Shown here in pieces: positions 9,302-16,737 of a stretch of DNA of 64,000 nucleotides (position 1 is the stretch's first letter; each line of letters opens with the position of its first letter). The position numbers were made by a program, and so were the translations under genes. This DNA is from Acidobacteriota bacterium (GTDB lineage Bacteria; Acidobacteriota; Thermoanaerobaculia; Multivoradales; JAHEKO01). The stretch is from the NCBI GenBank assembly GCA_029862975.1, contig JAOTWP010000006.1, positions 1-64,000 of the forward strand. The letters are read 5' to 3'. The notes under the pieces were generated by a model that was not told the DNA's origin, did not search any database, and saw only the letters and a program-made list of their open reading frames with translations.

Positions 9302-9574
9302 GTGAAGCACTTCTCCTGGAGCCCGGAAAAGAACGAACAGCTCCTCCGGGAGCGCGGCATCACGTTCGAGGAGATCGTGTTTCACATCGAGCGGGGCGAC
9401 GTTCTCGACCTTCTCGAACACCCGGACCGGAAACGGTATCCGGGGCAGCGCGTCTTCATCGTCGAGGTAGAAGCGTACGCGTACGTCGTTCCGTTCGTCG
9501 AAGCGGAGTCCGAAGTGTTCTTGAAGACCATCATCCCGAGCCGCAAGATGACGAGGAAGTACCTGGGGGACTAG
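9302..9574 (+). CDS. brnT: BrnT family type II toxin
   Basis: MKHFSWSPEKNEQLLRERGITFEEIVFHIERGDVLDLLEHPDRKRYPGQRVFIVEVEAYAYVVPFVEAESEVFLKTIIPSRKMTRKYLGD; BrnT core and C-terminal IPSRK.T+.Y. Confidence 0.85.
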   Translation: MKHFSWSPEKNEQLLRERGITFEEIVFHIERGDVLDLLEHPDRKRYPGQRVFIVEVEAYAYVVPFVEAESEVFLKTIIPSRKMTRKYLGD

Positions 9575-9576
9575 TC

Positions 9577-9852
9577 ATGGCCGAGCTGGACAAGGAAGAG
9601 CGCGAAGTGCTGGCAGCGGTCGAGGCCGCAGAGTGGAGGTCCGTTCGCGACAAGGAGAGGGAGATGGCTCGCTACGGCGAGTATGCGAAGGCCACGTTTC
9701 GCAAAGACCGGCGCATCAACATCCGGATCTCGACCAAGGATCTCGAGGCGTTGCAGAAGAGGGCCCTGCAGGAGGGCATTCCGTACCAGACTCTCGTTGC
9801 CAGCGTGCTGCACAAGTACGTGTCGGGACGTCTCGCAGAGCGCGAAGCCTGA
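9577..9852 (+). CDS. brnA: BrnA-like antitoxin (CopG/RHH type)
   Basis: MAELDKEEREVLAAVEAAEWRSVRDKEREMARYGEYAKATFRKDRRINIRISTKDLEALQKRALQEGIPYQTLVASVLHKYVSGRL; directly follows brnT. Confidence 0.8.
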   Translation: MAELDKEEREVLAAVEAAEWRSVRDKEREMARYGEYAKATFRKDRRINIRISTKDLEALQKRALQEGIPYQTLVASVLHKYVSGRLAEREA

Positions 9853-9878
9853 TCGATCCGTCCCCCTCGATCTCCTCG

Positions 9879-10109
9879 CTATCTCGCCGCGCAGCAGGCC
9901 TCCGCCATCCTGCGCATTGCCGCGGCGCGGGAAGTGGCGGTCTTCGATTCGCCGGTCTCGGAGACAGAACCGGATGACGAGTCCTGCCCGGTGTCGCAGA
10001 AGGCCTCTTTCATCCGTTCGAAGATGGGGCCGCAGCATTCGGGCATGATCTTGCCGACGCGATCGCTGCGGGCCTCGTCCGGCGCCGCATTTCGGTTCTT
10101 GTCACCCAT
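9879..10109 (-). CDS. Small Cys-rich protein of unknown function (76 aa)
   Basis: MGDKNRNAAPDEARSDRVGKIMPECCGPIFERMKEAFCDTGQDSSSGSVSETGESKTATSRAAAMRRMAEACCAAR; PECCGPIFERM and terminal CC motifs; divergent from the ECF sigma gene. Confidence 0.55.
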   Translation of the reverse strand: MGDKNRNAAPDEARSDRVGKIMPECCGPIFERMKEAFCDTGQDSSSGSVSETGESKTATSRAAAMRRMAEACCAAR

Positions 10110-10352
10110 GGTTCGTCTCCTTTCGCTTCCCGTCGTTTCAGCCGATGGGTCTGCTGCTGAGACGAAACGGACAGGCGAAGGGATACACAGCTCGAGCTCG
10201 GGTCGGTGGCGGGTTCGAGTCGCGCTACTCGAATGGGCGGGGCGTTGCCCTCCGAGGAGGCGTTGCGGAACGAGCCGCCGGGGAGTAGAGGTGAGATCTG
10301 TTGCCGCGCACCACCCGCCGGCCTGCGGCGTCAATGCGACCCGAAGGATGAA

Positions 10353-10946
10353 TTGACGATCACTGCCCCGGAGTTGGCGAACCAGCTCGCGCCCCAGCGG
10401 GCGAGGATCTACCGCTACATTCTCGGCATCGTTCGCGATGTGGCGGAAGCCGAGGATCTGACGCAGGAGACCTTGCTCCGGGCCTACGCCAAACGGTCGA
10501 CGTTGGACGATCCGGCAAGAGTGGCGTCATGGCTCTACCGCATCGCCACGAACGTTGCCTATGACCGGTTTCGGCAGGCCGCCTACCGCCACCGGCCGCG
10601 ATCGCTCGCGCAAGAGGGCGGCGCAAGCGGCCCGGACAATGCCGAGATTGCCGTCGATCCCGGACCGCGGCTCGACAAGATGATGGAGCAAAGGGAGATG
10701 AGCGCCTGCGTTCAGGACTACATCGCGGCTCTCCCGGAGTCTCATCGAGCCGTGATCCTGCTGCACGACGTGCAGGGCCTGACGAATCCGGAGATCGCCG
10801 AGATGCTGGATCTTTCGCTGGCAACGGTGAAGATCCGCTTGCATCGGGCGCGCAACAAGCTGCGAGCCGCCCTCGAATCGGGTTGTTCGTTCGAGAGCGA
10901 CGAGCGTGGGGTGAGGACCTGCGAGCCCAGGGGTACAGCGACCTAG
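10353..10946 (+). CDS. ECF-type RNA polymerase sigma factor with Cys-containing C-terminal tail
   Basis: LTITAPELANQLAPQRARIYRYILGIVRDVAEAEDLTQETLLRAYAKRSTL...ASWLYRIATNVAYDRFRQ...LPESHRAVILLHDVQGLTNPEIAEMLDLSLATVKIRLHRARNKLRAALESGCSFESDERGVRTCEPRG; sigma2 and sigma4 regions. Probable TTG start. Confidence 0.88.
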   Translation: MTITAPELANQLAPQRARIYRYILGIVRDVAEAEDLTQETLLRAYAKRSTLDDPARVASWLYRIATNVAYDRFRQAAYRHRPRSLAQEGGASGPDNAEIAVDPGPRLDKMMEQREMSACVQDYIAALPESHRAVILLHDVQGLTNPEIAEMLDLSLATVKIRLHRARNKLRAALESGCSFESDERGVRTCEPRGTAT

Positions 10947-11009
10947 CGCATCGAGGTGTATCCCCGAGGCCGGCGATTTCGTCTCCACTTGCGGGAGGAA
11001 ACGAGCGGT

Positions 11010-11213
11010 GTGATTCAAGAGAGCCTGACGAACGCGACACTACACTACTGGTCTGGAGGAGCCGACGATGGGCTGATCTTCCTCCTGGGGGGCGCTTGGG
11101 AACTGTACGAGATCACGGTGCCGCTGCTGCCCTTGCTGCTGATTGGTGCCGGGCTGGTCCTGCTGATCGGCGTGCTTGGCGGCAGACATCTGGCAAGGCG
11201 ATCACACGGATGA
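11010..11213 (+). CDS. Small single-pass membrane protein, unknown function (67 aa)
   Basis: GGGAGGAA ribosome-binding site 9 nt before GTG; VIQESLTNATLHYWSGGADDGLIFLLGGAWELYEITVPLLPLLLIGAGLVLLIGVLGGRHLARRSHG. Confidence 0.5.
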   Translation: MIQESLTNATLHYWSGGADDGLIFLLGGAWELYEITVPLLPLLLIGAGLVLLIGVLGGRHLARRSHG

Positions 11214-11243
11214 CCTTCAAGGGAGACAAAGGAGACTTGAAAG

Positions 11244-11402
11244 ATGGCGGCATTCGCAAACTCGATCGAACGACATCACAGACTCATCATCGCGGTGCTT
11301 TCATTGATCATCGTGGTGTTCGTGGTCTCGTGCACGTTTCACGAGGTCATCCCGATCTGCCACTGGCTCTTCAAGTGCGATCACTCGATGCACGCTGGCT
11401 GA
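11244..11402 (+). CDS. Tiny membrane-anchored Cys/His-rich peptide (52 aa), not in the supplied ORF track
   Basis: ATG at 11244 with GGAGACTTGAAAG upstream: MAAFANSIERHHRLIIAVLSLIIVVFVVSCTFHEVIPICHWLFKCDHSMHAG*. Confidence 0.5.
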   Translation: MAAFANSIERHHRLIIAVLSLIIVVFVVSCTFHEVIPICHWLFKCDHSMHAG

Positions 11403-11545
11403 GCCCCTGGCCGCTGCGTGACATCCAGCAGCGAAGAGGCCAGTTGCCGCCGTAGCTGGTCGAGGTCCGGCAGCCAGGCCTGAATCCGGCTCCAGCCGGG
11501 GACGGCTCGAGCTGCCCGAGGCCCGCGCTCGACGCCGGGGCTGGC

Positions 11546-12526
11546 TCACACGGTGACGACGACCTTTCCGCGGGCGTGTCCCTGTTCGAGGTAGCGGATC
11601 GCCGCGGGCGTCTCGGAGAGCGGGTAGGTCCGGTCGATGACCGGCGTGACCCTGCCTTCTTCGATGAGCTCCTTCAGGAAGTCCAGGTCGCGGACGTTCA
11701 TCCTGGCGACGTAGAAGGCGATCCGCTGGCTCACGAAAGGCGACGACACGAGCGCCCGGGCGAGCCGTGCCATGGGCCCGAGCCAGCGGCCGCCTCCCGC
11801 TCCGCTGCTCGGCACGAGCGTTCCCTTGCGGGTCAGGGCGCGCCTGCAGTCCGACGCGGACTGTGTCCCCGCCAGCTGGAAGACGAGGTCGTAGCGCCGA
11901 CCCCCACGGGCGAAGTCCTCGCGGGTGTAGTCGATGACCCGGTCGGCGCCGAGCGAGCGGACCAGCTCCACGTTCGGCGTGCTGCACACGCCCGTCACGT
12001 GGGCTCCGAACGACTTGGCGATCTGCACCGCGAACGTCCCCACCCCGCCCGAGGCGCCGATGATCAGGACCCGCTGGCCGTCCTGGATCCGCCCGTGGTC
12101 GCGCAGACCCTGGAGGGCCGTGAGGCCGGCGACGGGCACCGACGCCGCCTGCTCGAACGTCAGGTTGGCCGGCATCGGACACAGCCGGTCCTCGGGCGCG
12201 CATACGGAGTCGGCAAGGCTGCCCCCCCGGCATCCGGCGACGTCTCCGAACACCGCGTCGCCGGGGCGAAACCGGGTCACGCTCGCGCCGACCCTCGCGA
12301 CCCGCCCCGCGAGGTCGGCGCCCAGGCCGTGGGTCTTGGGCCGGCGCAGGCCGCTTTGCAGGCGCATCAGGTACGGCTCGCCCCGCAGGAAATGCCAGTC
12401 GAGGGGATTGACGCTCGCGGCGCGGACCCGGACCAGCACCCCGTCATCGCCCACCTCCGGCTCGTCGATCTCCGCGAGCTCGAGAGCCTCGGGCGGGCCG
12501 TACTCGCCGCAGACGATCGCCTTCAC
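11546..12526 (-). CDS. NAD(P)-dependent zinc-type alcohol dehydrogenase / quinone oxidoreductase family (MDR)
   Basis: GTG start; VKAIVCGEYGPPEALELAEIDEPEVGDDGVLVRVRAASVNPLDWHFLRG...VLIIGASGGVGTFAVQIAKSFGAHVTGVCST; MDR fold motifs. Confidence 0.9.
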   Translation of the reverse strand: MKAIVCGEYGPPEALELAEIDEPEVGDDGVLVRVRAASVNPLDWHFLRGEPYLMRLQSGLRRPKTHGLGADLAGRVARVGASVTRFRPGDAVFGDVAGCRGGSLADSVCAPEDRLCPMPANLTFEQAASVPVAGLTALQGLRDHGRIQDGQRVLIIGASGGVGTFAVQIAKSFGAHVTGVCSTPNVELVRSLGADRVIDYTREDFARGGRRYDLVFQLAGTQSASDCRRALTRKGTLVPSSGAGGGRWLGPMARLARALVSSPFVSQRIAFYVARMNVRDLDFLKELIEEGRVTPVIDRTYPLSETPAAIRYLEQGHARGKVVVTV

Positions 12527-12798
12527 CGCTTTCTCCCCGGCGCTGGCCTCGGGGCGGTGCGCACTCGGCCGTTCGACGCGAGAGTGACCGTCTCTACCCG
12601 GCCAGCGATCCTCGGACACCCTAGCACCTCCGGGTGGCGGGCGAGCCGCGCGAGGGGATGGCGCCAGCCGTTCCCGCTTGACGGCGAGAGTGCTACTGTG
12701 CTGCCCGTTGCGGGGCTCTCGCCGACCGGAGCGCCGCTCTGCCCGGGCCGACCGACCGTGAAACGCGCCATCCCCTCTCCAGGTCTCTCCCCCGCGCC

Positions 12799-15042
12799 GT
12801 GAGCTCCCCGGCAAACGAGACCGCGGCCGGCTCGGCGCGGCGCTTCGGGGCCTTCGGCGGCGTCTTCACGCCGAGCATCCTGACGATCCTCGGGGTCGTC
12901 ATGTACCTGCGGCTCGGCTGGGTGGTGGGCCAGGCCGGGCTCGCCGGGGCGCTCGCCATCGTGCTGCTCTCGCACGTCATCTCGATCGCCACCGGGCTTT
13001 CGGTGTCGAGCATCGCGACCAACCGCACCGTGGGGGCGGGCGGCGCCTACTTCATGATCAGCCGCTCGCTCGGCGGACCCGCCGGAGCGGCGGTCGGCAT
13101 CCCTCTCTTCTTCGCCCAGGCCCTGAGCATCGCCTTCTACGTCGTCGGCTTCGCCGAGAGCCTGTCCATGCTGCCGATCCCGGCGGACCCGCGGCTCGTC
13201 GGCACCGTCGTCTGCGTGGCGCTGACCCTCATCTCCCTCAAGGGGACGGACCTGGCGATCAAGACCCAGTACGTCGTCATGGGCGCGATCGGCCTCTCGC
13301 TCGTCTCCTTCTTCCTCGGCCGCGCCGATTCGCCGCCCGCGGCGGTCGCCTGGCACAACCCCGCGGGCCTGCCGTTCGCCACCGTCTTCGCCGTGTTCTT
13401 CCCGGCGGTCACCGGGATCATGGCCGGGGTCAGCATGTCGGGCGACCTGCGCGACTCGCGGCGCGACCTGCCGCGCGGCACGCTGTCCGCCATCGGCGCC
13501 GGGCTCGTGATCTACCTCGCGGTTCCCATCTGGCTGGCCGTCAATGCCGACAGCGCCACGCTGGCCGGCGACTTCCGGGTCATGTGGAGCATCGCCTACG
13601 TGCCGGCGCTGATCTTCGTCGGCGTCTGGGCCGCCACGCTCTCGAGCGCGCTGGGCAGCATCCTCGCCGCGCCGCGCACGCTGCAGGCCCTGGCGCTCGA
13701 CGGCTTCATGCCGAAGCTCTTCGCCCGCGGCTCCGGCCCCGCCAACGAGCCGCGCTACGGTCTCGTCTTCAGCTTCGTCCTGGCGGAGATCGCCGTCCTC
13801 CTGGGCGGTCTCGACGTGATCGCCCAGGTGCTGACGATGTTCTTCCTCGCCACCTACGGGGTCACGAACCTGGCCTGCGGGCTCGAGAAGTGGGCCGCCA
13901 GCCCCAGCTTCCGGCCCACCTTCTCGGTGCCCTGGTGGATCAGCCTCTTCGGCGCCGGGGCCTGCTTCTACGTCATGAGCATCATCGACCTGCCGGCGAT
14001 GCTCGCCGCCCTCGTGATCTGCGGGCTCATCTACTCGCTGGCCCAGCGCAAGTCGCTGGGCAACACCTTCGGCGACGCCCGGCACGGGATCTGGGCCGCC
14101 CTGGTGCGCTCCTCGCTGCACCGCTATCGCCGCGCCCAGTTCCATCCGGTCAACTGGCGGCCGAATCTCATCATCTTCGGCGGCAGCCTGGCGCGGCGGA
14201 CCTATCTCGCCGACCTCGGCTGCGCCCTGGTGCAGGACCGGGGCATCGTCTCGTTCTCCCAGCTGATCGAGGGCAACGTCCGGGACAAGGCGGCGGAGCG
14301 GCAGTCCGCGCTCGCGCTGCTCGAGGAGCAGGTCAAGCAGGAGTATCCGCTGCTCTTCTGCCGCGTCGACGTCGTCGAGGACGTGCACCGCGGCATCGTC
14401 TCCGTCGCGCAGTCCTACGGCGCCGGCAACTTCGAGGCCAACGCCGTGATGTTCGGGTGGTCGGACAAGCCCGAGCGCCAGGAGGCGCTGCTGCTCAGCA
14501 TGATCGACCTGATGGCGCTCGACCGCTCGGTGCTCGCCGTGCGCTTCGACAACCAGCGCGGCTTCGGGGTCGGCCGCCGCATCGACATCTGGTGGGGCGG
14601 GCTCGAGCGCAACGGCGCCCTCATGCTGCTCCTGGCCTACCTGCTCAACTCGGACGACCACTGGCGCGAGGCCGAGGTGCGGATCCTCACCGTCGTCGGC
14701 TCGGAGAGCCAGCAGGAGACCGCCGAGCGCGAGCTCGAGCGGGTGATGGCCCAGACCCGGCTGTCGGCGAACCGCCGCGTCCTCTGCGAGCCCGACACGG
14801 TGATCACCGAGATCATGCGCCGCGAGAGCAGGGACAGCGACCTCGTGCTGCTGGGTCTGCGCCAGCCCCGGCCGCGGGAGACGGCGACCGAGTTCTTCGG
14901 GCACTACGACCGGCTCCTCGACGTGCTGCCGACCACCATGCTGGTGGCCAGCGCCCCGAGCTTCGAAGGCGCGCCGGTGCTCTTCGACTTCCCGAGCCCG
15001 CCGGAGCCCGGCGCCGAGGATCCCGCGCGCGAAGAGGAGTGA
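12799..15042 (+). CDS. APC superfamily transporter, SLC12 (Na-K-Cl cotransporter)-like with cytoplasmic C-terminal domain
   Basis: ARRFGAFGGVFTPSILTILGVVMYLRLGWVVGQAGLAGALAIVLLSHVISIATGLSVSSIATNRTVGAGGAYFMISRSLGG...; C-terminal domain ending EIMRRESRDSDLVLLGLRQP. Confidence 0.88.
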   Translation: MSSPANETAAGSARRFGAFGGVFTPSILTILGVVMYLRLGWVVGQAGLAGALAIVLLSHVISIATGLSVSSIATNRTVGAGGAYFMISRSLGGPAGAAVGIPLFFAQALSIAFYVVGFAESLSMLPIPADPRLVGTVVCVALTLISLKGTDLAIKTQYVVMGAIGLSLVSFFLGRADSPPAAVAWHNPAGLPFATVFAVFFPAVTGIMAGVSMSGDLRDSRRDLPRGTLSAIGAGLVIYLAVPIWLAVNADSATLAGDFRVMWSIAYVPALIFVGVWAATLSSALGSILAAPRTLQALALDGFMPKLFARGSGPANEPRYGLVFSFVLAEIAVLLGGLDVIAQVLTMFFLATYGVTNLACGLEKWAASPSFRPTFSVPWWISLFGAGACFYVMSIIDLPAMLAALVICGLIYSLAQRKSLGNTFGDARHGIWAALVRSSLHRYRRAQFHPVNWRPNLIIFGGSLARRTYLADLGCALVQDRGIVSFSQLIEGNVRDKAAERQSALALLEEQVKQEYPLLFCRVDVVEDVHRGIVSVAQSYGAGNFEANAVMFGWSDKPERQEALLLSMIDLMALDRSVLAVRFDNQRGFGVGRRIDIWWGGLERNGALMLLLAYLLNSDDHWREAEVRILTVVGSESQQETAERELERVMAQTRLSANRRVLCEPDTVITEIMRRESRDSDLVLLGLRQPRPRETATEFFGHYDRLLDVLPTTMLVASAPSFEGAPVLFDFPSPPEPGAEDPAREEE

Positions 15043-15049
15043 GCTCCCG

Positions 15050-16726
15050 CTAGGCGCGGCTCTCGAGGAGGGCCACGACCTCGTCGCGGTGGGAGTGGAC
15101 GATGAGCAGCACCAGGTCCCCCGGTTCCGCCCAGGCGAGGGCGGCGCGGGTGGTGTCGAGCTCGTCGCCGGTATGGGCGAGGTGCTCGTCGCCGGCGCCG
15201 AGGCGGCGCAGCTCGGCTTCGAGAATGGCCGCGACCTCGCCTTCTTCGCGGCCCCGCAGGTAGTCGCTCATCGACTTGATCAGGATGCGGTCGGGGCGGG
15301 CGCGCCAGGTCGCGGCCGCGAGGTCGCGAATGGCATCGTCGTCGCGGTCGCCGGCCTGGCCGATCGTCACGAGGCGCCTTCTCGCCGGCAGCGCCGCGGC
15401 CATCTCGAGCAACGCTTCCACCCCGTGCGGGTTGTGGGCGAAGTCGAGGAAGATCCGCGCCCCGCCGACGTCGAACTCGTTGAGGCGGCCCGGGTTGCTC
15501 TCCGTGCTGCTCTCGAACCGGCGCAGCCCCTCGCCGATGGCCCGGGCGCCCAGCCCGAGCCGGCTCGCGACGCCGACGGCGGCCAGCGCGTTGGCGACGT
15601 TGTGCCGCGCCGCGCCGCCGAGCGCGACGGGAACGTCGGCGACCTCCGCCAGCGCCACCTTGCGGCCCTCCTCCACGAGCACGAGGCGGCCGCGCTCGAA
15701 GAGGCACCCGGAGCCGCCGGCCGCGACGTGGGCGGCCACGAAGGGATTCGCGCCCTCGAGCGTGAACCAGGTGATCGGGAGCGCCTGCCGCTCGCCGTGG
15801 CGCCGTACGACGGGATCGTCGGCGTTGAGGACGAGGTGGCGCGCCGCCCGGGCGACGACGAACTTGCACTCCGCGAGAGCGTCCAGATCGTGCACCCCGA
15901 ACTCGCCGAGGTGGTCGGCAGCGACGTTCGTCACCGCCGCGACGTCCGTGCGCGCCAGGGCCAGGCCGCGGCGCAGCATGCCGCCGCGAGCGGTCTCCAG
16001 GACCGCGCACTCCACGCGGCGATCGCGCAGCACCCGGCGGGCGCCCCCCGGTCCCGAGTAGTCGCCGCGATCGAGGACGGCGTCGCCCGCCGCGATCCAG
16101 TCGGTCGAGGTGACGCCGGGGACGAGGCCGGCGGAGCGGATCATCGCCGCCACCAGCCGCACCGTCGTCGTCTTGCCGTTGGTGCCCGTCACCTGGGCCA
16201 CCGGGACGTCGCGGACCGCCTCCCAGGCGACGTCGTCCGGGTCCGGCAGCTGCCCCGCCGGCCAGGCGCGCGAGCCGGCGCCGAGGCCGATCGAGACCCG
16301 ATCGTCGTCCCACAGAAAGGCCACCCCGCGCCGCGCCGCCGCGGCCTCGAGTGCCGGCAGCGCCGGATCGGCCTCGGCGGCGATGGCGGCCCGCAGGCGC
16401 GCCGCCGCCGGGGCGAGGTCGGGCGGCGCCCCGCCCGCGAGCTCGAGCGCGGCGGCCTCCCACGCCCACTCGTTGACCTCCGTGGCGGCATAGAGCGCGT
16501 CGATGGGCGCCAGGAAGGCGAGGCTCAGGCCGCCGGGAAAGACCCGGTGGGAGAGCGCCGCGCCGCCCCAGCCCACGGCCTCCAGGATCCGCCCGGCCTG
16601 GCGCTCCCAGGCCGCCACGGCCGCCGCGGCGTCCTCGCCGGCGCCGACGACGAGATCGAGCAGCGCCGCCGGCCCCGCGGTGACGAGGTTGGGGCCGGTG
16701 AGGCGCCGCGAGTCTCGGACCTCCAT
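15050..16726 (-). CDS. Stand-alone Mur ligase-family protein of cyanophycin cluster (no ATP-grasp domain)
   Basis: VTGTNGKTTTVRLVAAMIRSAG...LETARGGMLRRGLALARTDVAAVTNVAADHLGEFGVHDLDALA...FLDFAHNPHGVEALL; resembles the C-terminal half of CphA with a different ~190-aa N-terminal region; 11 bp downstream of cphA. Confidence 0.82.
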   Translation of the reverse strand: MEVRDSRRLTGPNLVTAGPAALLDLVVGAGEDAAAAVAAWERQAGRILEAVGWGGAALSHRVFPGGLSLAFLAPIDALYAATEVNEWAWEAAALELAGGAPPDLAPAAARLRAAIAAEADPALPALEAAAARRGVAFLWDDDRVSIGLGAGSRAWPAGQLPDPDDVAWEAVRDVPVAQVTGTNGKTTTVRLVAAMIRSAGLVPGVTSTDWIAAGDAVLDRGDYSGPGGARRVLRDRRVECAVLETARGGMLRRGLALARTDVAAVTNVAADHLGEFGVHDLDALAECKFVVARAARHLVLNADDPVVRRHGERQALPITWFTLEGANPFVAAHVAAGGSGCLFERGRLVLVEEGRKVALAEVADVPVALGGAARHNVANALAAVGVASRLGLGARAIGEGLRRFESSTESNPGRLNEFDVGGARIFLDFAHNPHGVEALLEMAAALPARRRLVTIGQAGDRDDDAIRDLAAATWRARPDRILIKSMSDYLRGREEGEVAAILEAELRRLGAGDEHLAHTGDELDTTRAALAWAEPGDLVLLIVHSHRDEVVALLESRA

Positions 16727-16737
16727 CCCCGGGCGGC

